The position numbers and the translations under genes were made by a program. Shown in pieces: positions 17,775-24,731 of a DNA stretch of 64,000 nt. The notes below the pieces were generated by a model, which worked only from the letters and a program-made list of their open reading frames with translations, was not told where the DNA came from and did not search any database. Numbering within the stretch: the first letter of the stretch is position 1; each line of letters opens with the position of its first letter. Source of the stretch: JAISGQ01 sp045536305 (GTDB lineage Bacteria > Bacillota > Clostridia > Oscillospirales > Acutalibacteraceae); contig JAZSNH010000003.1 of NCBI GenBank assembly GCA_045536305.1, positions 1 through 64,000 on the forward strand. Reading direction: 5' to 3'.

Positions 17775-18910
17775 TGAAAAAAATAATTTCACTCTCCCTT
17801 ATGCTTCTGATAACGGTGTGCATCGCACCCGATACCAAAGCGGTTGAGTATGAAGAGTATGATGAGCTGTTTGAAAACAGCGGCGCGGCCGAGCTGACAG
17901 AGTATTTACCCGACGAAACGATTGAGGATCTTGAGAATGCCGGAATTGCTTCTGCATCGGAAGAAAATATGACCGAAATTGATATTTCGAATATTCTAAG
18001 CTCTGTAATGAGTATAACCGCAGAAGAAAGCAAACAGCCGCTTAGAGTCGGTGCGGCAATAATAGCGGCAGTGCTGCTGACGGTGCTGCTCGGAGGACTT
18101 CGAGACTCAATGGCGGATACCGCCACTGCAAAAACCGCATATACCGCGGTCTCGGTTTTTGCCGCACTGACAGCGCTTGAGCCTCTTTTGAGATATTTTA
18201 CCGATGTTATCGCCGCTATTGAAAATGCAAATAATTTTGAAAAGGGCTTTATTCCCGTGTTTGCGGCAGTGCTTGCGGCATCGGGACAAACGGTGACTGC
18301 TGCAGGCAGTGCAGGTGCAATACTTACCGTATCGGAAATAGTATCAGGTGTTCTGGTCGGCGCAGTAGTACCCTTTATACGCATACTTGCGGCGGTTTCG
18401 TCGGTTACGGCAGCGATACCGGAGTTAGGGCTTGATTCTGTCGTTGCTTTTGCAGAGAAATGCATAAAATGGCTGATGGGAATACTTGCAACCGTTCTGG
18501 TAGCGGCACTGACTGTTTCGGGCATGGTAACAGCCGGTGCAGATACGGTCGCAGGCAAAACAGTAAAATTTGTGGTTTCAGGCTCAGTTCCGATAATCGG
18601 CGGTGCGGTGGGCGAAGCATTATCTTCGGTGCGAAGCTGTATAGCCTTGCTTAAAACCTCTGTAGGAGCATTCGGGATAATTGCCTGCGGCTATATATTT
18701 TTGCCTGTGATCATAAGAGGTGTGCTGTGGAGGCTGACTCTTGAGCTGTGTGCATCGACAGCCGAAATATTCGGCGCAGGTACAGTATCGAAGTTTCTGC
18801 GTTCACTGTCTGCGGCTGTTGGAATGCTGATTTCGGTATGCATACTGTTGGTGATTATACTGACAGTTTCGGCAGCAGCGGTGCTGGTAGTCGGAAAAGG
18901 AGGAGCATAA
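17771..18910 (+). CDS. spoIIIAE: Stage III sporulation protein AE
   Basis: A 379-residue membrane protein with an N-terminal signal-type helix (LSLMLLITVCIAP), an acidic extracellular stretch, and about seven further hydrophobic segments typical of SpoIIIAE, the largest integral subunit of the feeding-tube complex. It overlaps spoIIIAD by four bases. Two adjacent ATG codons exist (17771 and 17774); either works. Confidence 0.92.
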   Translation: MMKKIISLSLMLLITVCIAPDTKAVEYEEYDELFENSGAAELTEYLPDETIEDLENAGIASASEENMTEIDISNILSSVMSITAEESKQPLRVGAAIIAAVLLTVLLGGLRDSMADTATAKTAYTAVSVFAALTALEPLLRYFTDVIAAIENANNFEKGFIPVFAAVLAASGQTVTAAGSAGAILTVSEIVSGVLVGAVVPFIRILAAVSSVTAAIPELGLDSVVAFAEKCIKWLMGILATVLVAALTVSGMVTAGADTVAGKTVKFVVSGSVPIIGGAVGEALSSVRSCIALLKTSVGAFGIIACGYIFLPVIIRGVLWRLTLELCASTAEIFGAGTVSKFLRSLSAAVGMLISVCILLVIILTVSAAAVLVVGKGGA

Positions 18911-18912
18911 AA

Positions 18913-19389
18913 ATGGCAGAAATAAAGGAAGCGGCAGTTTGTATCTGTGTGTGCTGTGTGTTGTGCGGAGCATTGAAGATGCTTGTTCCGTCAACCTCTT
19001 TTGAAAAGCTTGTCAGGCTTTCTGTAAGTGCATTTTTGGTCTGTTCGGTCGCTTTCCCGTTAAGTAATGCGATCAAAAACATACAAATGCCGAAAATTAC
19101 CGCAGCGGCAGTTGAGGAAAACGAAAAAATGGAGGTTGCCGTGACAACATTTACAAGTAAAATGCTCGAAAGCATGGTGGGCGGACAGATAGAAAGCGCA
19201 CTTCAATCGGAAAATGTCGAAGCAAAGAATATTTCGATATACATGGATATAATGAAGGACGGGAGCATATCAATATCTCAGGCAGAGGTTACTTTGTCCG
19301 CAGAAGATTACGCAAGGCATACAGAGCTGTTACGGACGGTATATACCCGAACGGGAGTAAACGTCAAGTTCACAACGGAGGAAGAGTGA
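18913..19389 (+). CDS. spoIIIAF: Stage III sporulation protein AF
   Basis: A 158-residue protein with two N-terminal membrane helices (about residues 7-25 and 33-53) and a C-terminal alpha/beta ring-building domain ending in RTGVNVKFTTEEE. The start at 18913 is taken because AGGAG precedes it by 8 bases; a 55-residue longer reading would lie inside spoIIIAE. Its stop overlaps the spoIIIAG ATG by one base. Confidence 0.88.
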   Translation: MAEIKEAAVCICVCCVLCGALKMLVPSTSFEKLVRLSVSAFLVCSVAFPLSNAIKNIQMPKITAAAVEENEKMEVAVTTFTSKMLESMVGGQIESALQSENVEAKNISIYMDIMKDGSISISQAEVTLSAEDYARHTELLRTVYTRTGVNVKFTTEEE

Positions 19390-19952
19390 TGGATGGAATA
19401 AAAGAAAAAATAAGCGGCTTGATAAAAAAAGAAAACAGGGCAAAGTTTGCCGTCGCCGCAGGTCTTCTTATTCTTGCGCTGATAATGGTGTCCGAGCTCG
19501 GAGCGTCCTGCACAAAAAAGGAGAAAGCGGTGAATGCCGCAGCCTTTGACTGTGAAGAATATGCCGATTCCATAGAAAAAAGGCTTGGAGAGATAGTAGG
19601 CTCGATAAAAGGCGCAGGAAGAGTAAAGGTGCTTGTAACGCTTGAAAACAGCGAAGAGTACATATATGCAAGCGATTCGAAGCAAAACAGCGATTCATCG
19701 GAAAAAAGCGATACAAACGGAAGCATCAGCACAGACACAAAAAATGACAGCGAGGAATCGGTGATAATCGTTGACGGAGAGAATGGGCGCGAGGCATTGG
19801 TCAGAACTATGCTTCTGCCCACTGTAGGAGGCGTGGTGGTAGTCTGTGACGGTGCAGGAGATGAAGAGGTAAGGGCACGAATAACCGAAACGGTAACGAC
19901 CGCCCTGGGGATATCCTCAAGGCGAGTGTATGTAACCATATTAAACAATTGA
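19389..19952 (+). CDS. spoIIIAG: Stage III sporulation protein AG
   Basis: A 187-residue ring-forming channel subunit. One N-terminal membrane helix (residues about 18-38) is followed by a ring-building motif with the family pattern IVGSIKGAGRVKVLVTLE, a Ser/Asp-rich insertion around residues 97-125, and a second strand-helix unit ending in SSRRVYVTIL. ATG 19389 lies 7 bases after GGAGG; a GTG one codon earlier is possible. SpoIIIAG forms a large ring in the intermembrane space. Confidence 0.92.
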   Translation: MDGIKEKISGLIKKENRAKFAVAAGLLILALIMVSELGASCTKKEKAVNAAAFDCEEYADSIEKRLGEIVGSIKGAGRVKVLVTLENSEEYIYASDSKQNSDSSEKSDTNGSISTDTKNDSEESVIIVDGENGREALVRTMLLPTVGGVVVVCDGAGDEEVRARITETVTTALGISSRRVYVTILNN

Positions 19953-19964
19953 CAGGAGGATGAA

Positions 19965-20546
19965 ATGATGAAAAACAAAAAAAGAGGGATTCTTATTGCA
20001 GGACTTGTGCTGGCGCTTGGCACAGCGGTATATCTGAACTGGCAGTTTGCGCCGAGTGAGGACTATGTCCAGTCGGGTCAGCCGGTGTCTGACGAAGCAA
20101 TGCTCGGAGAAGCGCTGCTGGTATCGACACAGGGGACAGAAAAAGCATCTGACAGCGATACTGTTGCCGCATCGGCAGAGGGCAGCTATTTTAATATGGC
20201 ATACTCCGAGAGAGAAAATGCCAGGGAAGAATCCATTGCCCTGCTCGAGGAAGTAATAAAGGATGCAGGGAAAAGCGGTGCAGACAAAACTGCAGCCGTT
20301 AATAAAAGTGCCGAGATAGCATCGCGCATACAAACAGAAAATGCTATAGAGACGCTCATCAAAGCAAAAGGCTTTGAGGACTGCATTGCAATTGTCGGTG
20401 ATTCACAGGTGAGTGTTATTGTATCAAACACAAAGGAGCTTACCTCCTCGGAGGTATCGATGATAACCGATGCTGTCATCGCACAGACCACCATGCCTGC
20501 ATCCTGCATAAGCATACTTCAGCCGAAGCTCGAAGACAGAGCATAA
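19965..20546 (+). CDS. spoIIIAH: Stage III sporulation protein AH
   Basis: A 193-residue protein with one N-terminal membrane helix after a KNKKRG start and a C-terminal YscJ/FliF-like ring-building domain (residues about 85-190). The EEVIKD region and SEIASRIQTENAIETLIKAKGF are family-like. It partners forespore SpoIIQ across the intermembrane space. CAGGAGG precedes the ATG. It is the last gene of the operon; a 20-bp terminator follows at once. Confidence 0.92.
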   Translation: MMKNKKRGILIAGLVLALGTAVYLNWQFAPSEDYVQSGQPVSDEAMLGEALLVSTQGTEKASDSDTVAASAEGSYFNMAYSERENAREESIALLEEVIKDAGKSGADKTAAVNKSAEIASRIQTENAIETLIKAKGFEDCIAIVGDSQVSVIVSNTKELTSSEVSMITDAVIAQTTMPASCISILQPKLEDRA

Positions 20547-20547
20547 T

Positions 20548-20591
20548 AAAAGAACAGACCGCTCGAATTTGTTCGAGCGGTCTGTTCTTTT
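20548..20591. terminator. Bidirectional terminator, spoIIIAH / rRNA methyltransferase
   Basis: A perfect 20-bp stem (20548-20567 with 20572-20591) with a TTTG loop and A/T-rich ends lies between the convergent genes and overlaps the stop codon of the methyltransferase. Confidence 0.93.
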
Positions 20592-21936
20592 ATCTTAATG
20601 TTCTTAATCCCTTGGGATATCTGTTCTTCAGCCTGCCGCCGCTTACCTTTCCAAAGCCGGTAACAATACCGTCGCAGCAGACAGCGGTAAATCCGTTTTC
20701 GCTGTCACAGAGAATTTCCTCGCCGTGAAGGAAGGATGAAAGCTCAGTGCTGTTTGAAGCAAGGTCTGTAAATCTCAGGCAATCTTCCTTTTTTGCGGCC
20801 ATGAATAAAGCGTGCGAAGGCTCGATGCGGTTGTTTTTAATTTCACCGATGGGAATGCCTGCACGAATTACTCCGTCAAGCGGAACATCAGGCATACTCT
20901 CGGAAAGCAGATATCCGTAATTCCCGTAAACTGCAAAGGAGCCGTGTGGAATATCCGAAAAACAGTCAGTGTAAAAGTCACGCAGCATTTTTGTTTGTGC
21001 AGATTCCTTTGAGCGATGAGAATAGGCTCTGTTTTCCGAAGGCTCACCGATTTTGCGAAGTCTTGCAACAAAATGCCCTTCTCCGCCGTCTGAGGGATAT
21101 ATGCGCCTTGTAAGGGAAAGATCATAACGATCGCTTAAATCAAGACCTTTTCGACCAAAATCGAAAGGAATATCCTCAAGATAAAATTCGGGGTGTCGGA
21201 GGAGGAAAGAGATTATGTTTTTTTCATTTTCTTCCGGAGCGAAGGTACAGGTGGAATAGACCAGCACACCGCCGCTTTTCAGGCAGCAAGCGGCAGAATC
21301 TAAAATTTCGGCCTGCCTTATGGCACATGCAGCAACATTTTCGGGCGACCAGTCACGTACCGCATTTTCCTCGCGCCTGAACATACCCTCGCCCGAGCAA
21401 GGCGCGTCCACAAGCACCCTGTCAAATACCGCGCCTGTCTTGGCGGCAAGAGCATCGGGCCGCATAGAGGTGACAACAGCATTTCTGATACCGCACCGTT
21501 CTATATTCGAAATTAAGATATTGGCTCTTGAACGAACATATTCATTGCTCCAAAGACAGCCTTTGCCGCACAGACGAGCGGCTATCTGGGTTGACTTTCC
21601 GCCGGGTGCGGCGCATAAGTCGAGTATATATTCACCCGGCATCGGGTCAAGAGCCGTAACAGCGCTCATGGCGCTGGGTTCCTGAGAATAGAAAGCACCG
21701 GCATGATGATAAGGAGATGAGCCGGGCTTTTCATCGGATAAAATTTTATATCCTTCAGCGGCAAAAGGAATTTTTTGAAGAGAAAAGCCAAAACTTTCCG
21801 CCTTGGATATATCTGCCTTAAGTGTGTTTACACGAAGACCTCGCGAATGAGGCAGCTCGTACTGAGAGATAAAGCTGTCAAACTCATCGCCTAAAAGAGA
21901 CTTCATTCTGTTTAAATATTCTTCGGGAAGATTCAA
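20590..21936 (-). CDS. NOL1/NOP2/Sun-family rRNA m5C methyltransferase (RsmF-like)
   Basis: A 448-residue SAM-dependent RNA cytosine-5 methyltransferase. The catalytic core shows LDLCAAPGGKSTQIA (motif I), VDAPCSGEGMFRR (motif IV cysteine) and VYSTCTFAPEENE (motif VI cysteine nucleophile). The C-terminal roughly 150 residues match the RsmF C-terminal and PUA-like extension, ending in KVSGGRLKNRYPKGLR. The likely start is TTG at 21936, six bases after a GGGGG run; a TTG twelve codons earlier has no ribosome site. Target base, probably in 16S rRNA, is not fixed by sequence. Convergent with spoIIIAH. Confidence 0.9.
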   Translation of the reverse strand: MNLPEEYLNRMKSLLGDEFDSFISQYELPHSRGLRVNTLKADISKAESFGFSLQKIPFAAEGYKILSDEKPGSSPYHHAGAFYSQEPSAMSAVTALDPMPGEYILDLCAAPGGKSTQIAARLCGKGCLWSNEYVRSRANILISNIERCGIRNAVVTSMRPDALAAKTGAVFDRVLVDAPCSGEGMFRREENAVRDWSPENVAACAIRQAEILDSAACCLKSGGVLVYSTCTFAPEENEKNIISFLLRHPEFYLEDIPFDFGRKGLDLSDRYDLSLTRRIYPSDGGEGHFVARLRKIGEPSENRAYSHRSKESAQTKMLRDFYTDCFSDIPHGSFAVYGNYGYLLSESMPDVPLDGVIRAGIPIGEIKNNRIEPSHALFMAAKKEDCLRFTDLASNSTELSSFLHGEEILCDSENGFTAVCCDGIVTGFGKVSGGRLKNRYPKGLRTLR

Positions 21937-22007
21937 TTTTAACCCCCGCTTTCTTGAATAAATAAAGCGCAAAAGTGTAATAATAGGCTTGAAAGGAGGT
22001 GTCCTTC

Positions 22008-22166
22008 ATGTCCAATCAGAAGAACAGCCAGTCCAACAACAGCCAGAACAACAACCAGAACAACAATCAGAACAACAACCAGAACAACAACCAGAACAAC
22101 AATCAGAACAATAATCAGAACAACAGCCAGAACAGAAGCGAGCAGAACAAGAGAAACAACTACTGA
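22008..22166 (+). CDS. Asn/Gln-repeat microprotein
   Basis: A 52-residue protein made almost only of Asn, Gln and Ser. Its middle is about seven QNNN units encoded by a 12-bp tandem repeat (CAGAACAACAAC and variants), and it ends RSEQNKRNNY. AAAGGAGGT lies nine bases before the ATG, one of the strongest ribosome sites in the window, and a G/C-rich hairpin follows the stop, so it is probably a real gene. I do not recognise a family. The composition recalls gamma-type small acid-soluble spore proteins only loosely. It is divergent from the methyltransferase. Confidence 0.65.
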   Translation: MSNQKNSQSNNSQNNNQNNNQNNNQNNNQNNNQNNNQNNSQNRSEQNKRNNY

Positions 22167-22178
22167 TTCTGCGGATGT

Positions 22179-22202
22179 GCCCCGATGCATGTGCATCGGG
22201 GC
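22179..22202 (+). terminator. Probable terminator of the Asn/Gln microprotein
   Basis: An 11-bp perfect stem (22179-22189 with 22192-22202) with a two-base TG centre lies 12 bases after the stop. The T-run is interrupted (a CTTTTTT run follows only at 22216). Confidence 0.6.
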
Positions 22203-22318
22203 TGTGAGTTTACAGGGCTTTTTTAAAAATTTATCTGATGGTTGATTTATACCACAATATAGAATTATAATCAACGCTTTGCAAAACAAAGCTGCAGCAA
22301 GGTGAAAATTGTATATAA

Positions 22319-22340
22319 GGCTCCCTCTGATGAGGGAGAG
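22319..22340. repeat. Dispersed repeat, short fragment (copy D)
   Basis: GGCTCCCTCTGATGAGGGAG followed by AG resembles the CTCCCTCTGACGA(A)GGGAG centre of copies B and C (46452-46472 and 57820-57840), without the downstream blocks. The rest of 22203-22366 contains no gene that I can support, only AT-rich sequence with a small GCTTTG/CAAAGC hairpin. Confidence 0.45.
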
Positions 22341-22366
22341 ATCATAAATAATATATATCCCGTTTT

Positions 22367-22873
22367 TTATTTGAGTTTATAAACATATTTGCAGATTGCT
22401 CTTTCCTCGTCCTGATATATGCCTATACCCTCAAACTCTTTTGTGAAGCCTGCCTTCTCTAAAACTTTTATTGAAGGAATATTCTCAATGACACAGATTC
22501 CAAGGATTTCTTTTATATCAAGTTTCTTCATAATCTTAGGCAAGAAGGCTTTTACTGCTTCTGTTGCATAGCCGTTACCTGCGTATGCCTTTACGATATG
22601 ATAGCCAACTTCACAATTTCCGTCATCCATAGGCACAATCTGAACATAGCCGATGTTTGTGCCGTCAGTAAGTAAAACAGGGTACACCAAGGGGCCATCA
22701 CCGTTCTCGTAAACATTCATAAGAAACTCAACTGTATCGTGTGCATCTTCTATTGTTTCAAAAACCTCATCAGGATTAAACTTTCTGTTATCCTCGTCAA
22801 GAGAGTTAAGATGTACTGCCTCAACCATATCAAGCGTAAATTCTGTAATGTAAAGTCTTTCAGTTTTTATCAT
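22367..22873 (-). CDS. GNAT-family N-acetyltransferase
   Basis: A 168-residue acetyl-CoA-dependent acetyltransferase of the RimJ/RimL type. It opens with MIKTERLYITEFTLDM and has IVPMDDGNCEVGYHIVKAYAGNGYATEAVKAFL, where Q/R-x-x-G-x-G/A is represented by AYAGNGYA, then VIENIPSIKVLEKAGF. The start at 22873 lies 5-6 bases after GGAGAG; a longer frame has no ribosome site. Substrate (protein N-terminus, drug or metabolite) cannot be told. It lies downstream of, and in the same direction as, the broken four-helix-bundle gene. Confidence 0.88.
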   Translation of the reverse strand: MIKTERLYITEFTLDMVEAVHLNSLDEDNRKFNPDEVFETIEDAHDTVEFLMNVYENGDGPLVYPVLLTDGTNIGYVQIVPMDDGNCEVGYHIVKAYAGNGYATEAVKAFLPKIMKKLDIKEILGICVIENIPSIKVLEKAGFTKEFEGIGIYQDEERAICKYVYKLK

Positions 22874-22910
22874 TTTCTCTCCTGCAAATTCCGGTTTATC
22901 TGTTTTTATT

Positions 22911-23066
22911 CTAACATAAAGTGTTTGTGACTTTATCATAGACTAATATGATTTCAGATTTCGGATCATCAATGACCTTCGGATCGTCATAAACGATTTT
23001 TATACGCACGAGTTTTTTGCCGATAGGCGTAAGCAAAGGAACTGTCGTCGTCAAAACTTTTTTCAT
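22911..23066 (-). CDS. Small hypothetical protein, coupled to the four-helix-bundle gene
   Basis: A 51-residue reading frame whose ATG overlaps the stop of the four-helix-bundle gene by four bases (ATGA). The product begins KKVLTTTVPLLTPIGKK and is rich in Lys, Asp and Val, with a VYDDPKVIDDPKSEIILVYDK hinge containing a repeated D-D-P-K. I do not recognise it. The exact coupling is the main reason to call it; size alone would not justify it. Confidence 0.35.
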   Translation of the reverse strand: MKKVLTTTVPLLTPIGKKLVRIKIVYDDPKVIDDPKSEIILVYDKVTNTLC

Positions 23067-23417
23067 CTTTTGTTTTCCTTTGCAGTTTTACAGGAAGCAA
23101 TCAATAATCTGCGGATATTGCCACACAGTTTTTCTGCATATTGATGTGTTTGCACATCAATTCTTTTGGTTTCAAACATCAATTTGAGCCAATAACTTGT
23201 TTCATTGGATTCTTTAAGTGCAATTTCTAAACTTGGCGACAAAATCCTTTTTGCTCTGTGCATATTGTGCTTCGTGAATATTAGCGCCAACTGAGGTGCC
23301 TGACCTTGCGAGCTGATCGGTCATATAAGAACTTTTTGGTACCGTTACGCCGTCAACGAGATTTACGATAGCAACTGCAAATTCAAAAGAGAGATCAAGT
23401 AATTTGTTTTCGGACAT
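23063..23417 (-). pseudogene. Four-helix-bundle protein (23S rRNA intervening-sequence family), frameshifted
   Basis: The two halves of a roughly 117-residue protein lie in different frames. The N-terminal part, MSENKLLDLSFEFAVAIVNL through LARSGTSVGANIHEAQYAQS, and the C-terminal part, IALKESNETSYWLKLMFETK, are both characteristic of the S23/IVP four-helix-bundle family. One extra base near 23228, in a TTTCTAAA context, moves the frame just after DFVAKF. GAAGGTG precedes the ATG at 23417. The lesion could be true decay, a sequencing error or frameshifting. Upstream is an array of hairpins. Confidence 0.75.
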
Positions 23418-23470
23418 AAAAGCACCTTCTTTCAATGACATTATATTATAAATTTATTGCATATTTCAAT

Positions 23471-23636
23471 GATATATCGCTTGCGCGATATGATATACGG
23501 TTTGTGCCGCATGATATACTTGCTTTGCAAGTATGATATGATATTCGTTCCCTTCATGCGCGAAGCGTATATCATCTGTAAAGCAGATATCATAGCGTCA
23601 GCTATATCATCCGTGACCGCAGGGAACGGATATCAT
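23471..23636. repeat. Array of short hairpins joined by TGATAT/ATATCA
   Basis: At least five small stem-loops follow one another: ATATCGC/GCGATAT at 23474-23491, ATACTTGC/GCAAGTAT at 23516-23534, ATCTG/CAGAT around 23574-23588, ATAGC/GCTAT around 23592-23605 and ATCCGT/ACGGAT around 23608-23630. The left half is punctuated by TGATAT and the right half by ATATCA, and CGTTCCC near 23546 pairs with GGGAACG near 23621, so the whole block folds as one branched structure. It lies immediately upstream of the four-helix-bundle gene and may belong to the same unit. Confidence 0.7.
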
Positions 23637-23639
23637 TGT

Positions 23640-23678
23640 AAAAAACCTCTTTTGTCTAGTAGACAAAAGAGGTTTTTT
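23640..23678 (-). terminator. Terminator of tRNA-Ser
   Basis: A perfect 18-bp stem (23640-23657 with 23661-23678), loop AGT, and T-runs on both strands lies four bases from the tRNA 3' CCA. Confidence 0.92.
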
Positions 23679-23681
23679 ACA

Positions 23682-23773
23682 TGGCGGAGATGGAGAGATT
23701 CGAACTCTCGAACCGCTTTTAACGGTTACACGATTTCCAGTCGTGCGCCCTCGACCAGCTAGGCGACATCTCC
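23682..23773 (-). tRNA. tRNA-Ser (anticodon GGA)
   Basis: Read on the minus strand the gene starts GGAGATG and ends CATCTCC-G-CCA, giving a seven-pair acceptor stem with an encoded CCA. The anticodon arm is CACGA-CTGGAAA-TCGTG (anticodon GGA, reading UCC/UCU). An extended variable arm ACCGTTAAAAGCGGT marks a class II tRNA, and GTTCGAATC forms the T loop. The total is 92 nt. A promoter lies upstream and a terminator downstream. Confidence 0.97.
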
Positions 23774-23807
23774 ATACGCTTGCAAGCGGTCTTGAACTTG
23801 CTTGGCT

Positions 23808-23836
23808 ATTATAACAAATGCATGTCCGGAATGCAA
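23808..23836 (-). promoter_or_regulatory. Promoter of tRNA-Ser
   Basis: On the minus strand, TTGCAT and a perfect TATAAT are separated by 17 bp, about 35 bases upstream of the tRNA 5' end. Confidence 0.85.
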
Positions 23837-23911
23837 GCCTTTTTTGAAAAAAAAAGAATTTTTTGAAAACTGCAGGATTTACGGTTTTATAAAGAATATT
23901 TGCAAAGGATA

Positions 23912-24562
23912 TCAGCTGTGCAGATAATCATAAAGCTCATCAAAGGAAGAGCAGAAAGTATCAGCCCCCTTTGCCGAAAGCTCTTCTTTTGTGCGGAACC
24001 CCCAAAGCACGGAAATGCAAGGAAGTTCGGAATTGTTTGCAGTTGCAAGATCAACATCGGAATCACCAATATAAACGGCATCGTTTTTTTCGGCGCCGAG
24101 CTCGGAAAGAGCCTTCATGACCATATCGGGAGCAGGCTTTTTTTCGAGACTGGGCTGTTCGCCTATAACATAGTCAATACTGTCTCCGAAAAATTTCCTT
24201 GCCAAAATATTAAGAGCGGCATCTGCCTTGTTTGAAACTATAGCCATACGAAAACCGTCAGATTTAAGCTTTTTAAGAATATCGGCAGCACCGTCATAGG
24301 GGGCTGTTTTTATGCTGTTGTGTGAAACATAGAACTCCTTGAAAAATTCAAAGGCAGTATCAAAATCGCTTTCGGAAATATCCTCGGGAACACAGCAGGA
24401 AAACATGTGACGAAGCCCCTTGCCGACAAAAAGACGTGTTTCTGAAATGCTCCTTTCGGGATATCCGAATTTTCTAAGAGCTGTGTTGGCGCAGTCGGTT
24501 AGATCATCAAGGGTGTTTAGCAGTGTGCCGTCCATATCCCATATAATTGTGTTATACTTCAT
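23912..24562 (-). CDS. HAD-superfamily hydrolase (phosphoglycolate-phosphatase-like)
   Basis: A 216-residue HAD phosphatase of the Gph/PpaX group. Motif I is WDMDGTLLNT with the nucleophile and acid/base aspartates, motif II is AIVSNK, and motif III/IV is VYIGDSDVDLATANN. A helical cap sits after motif I. The start at 24562 follows AAGGAGA by 8 bases. It is divergent from the Y-family polymerase gene. The substrate may be 2-phosphoglycolate (a product of DNA 3'-end repair), but the family is too broad to be sure. Confidence 0.9.
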   Translation of the reverse strand: MKYNTIIWDMDGTLLNTLDDLTDCANTALRKFGYPERSISETRLFVGKGLRHMFSCCVPEDISESDFDTAFEFFKEFYVSHNSIKTAPYDGAADILKKLKSDGFRMAIVSNKADAALNILARKFFGDSIDYVIGEQPSLEKKPAPDMVMKALSELGAEKNDAVYIGDSDVDLATANNSELPCISVLWGFRTKEELSAKGADTFCSSFDELYDYLHS

Positions 24563-24677
24563 TGCAGATCTCCTTATAATCAGATTCAAATAATATAATA
24601 CACACTGCCGCACCTTTTGTCACCTGTTTTCAGAAAAACTCAGAAGACAATCAAAGGACAAATTAACAGTCCTTTAA

Positions 24678-24706
24678 TTAACAAACAAAGAGGTATGTGC
24701 TACAAT
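24678..24706 (+). promoter_or_regulatory. Promoter of the Y-family polymerase gene
   Basis: TTAACA and TACAAT are separated by 17 bp, 25 bases before the start codon. I looked for a LexA box (GAAC-N4-GTTC) in 24563-24731 and did not find one. Confidence 0.65.
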
Positions 24707-24731
24707 AGAAAAAAAGCAAGGAGGCCGAAGT

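Noticed and set aside
22024..22134. Direct repeats that might suggest a CRISPR array
   Set aside because: The 12-bp units are contiguous, have no spacers and encode QNNN in frame.
21939..22289. Minus-strand frame with a long Val/Leu repeat
   Set aside because: It is the reverse reading of the Asn/Gln codon repeat; the plus-strand frame has the strong ribosome site and the hydrophobic run is a by-product of GTT/GTTG codons.
24563..24731. LexA/DinR operator before the Y-family polymerase
   Set aside because: GAAC occurs near the start codon but without the GTTC partner at the required spacing.
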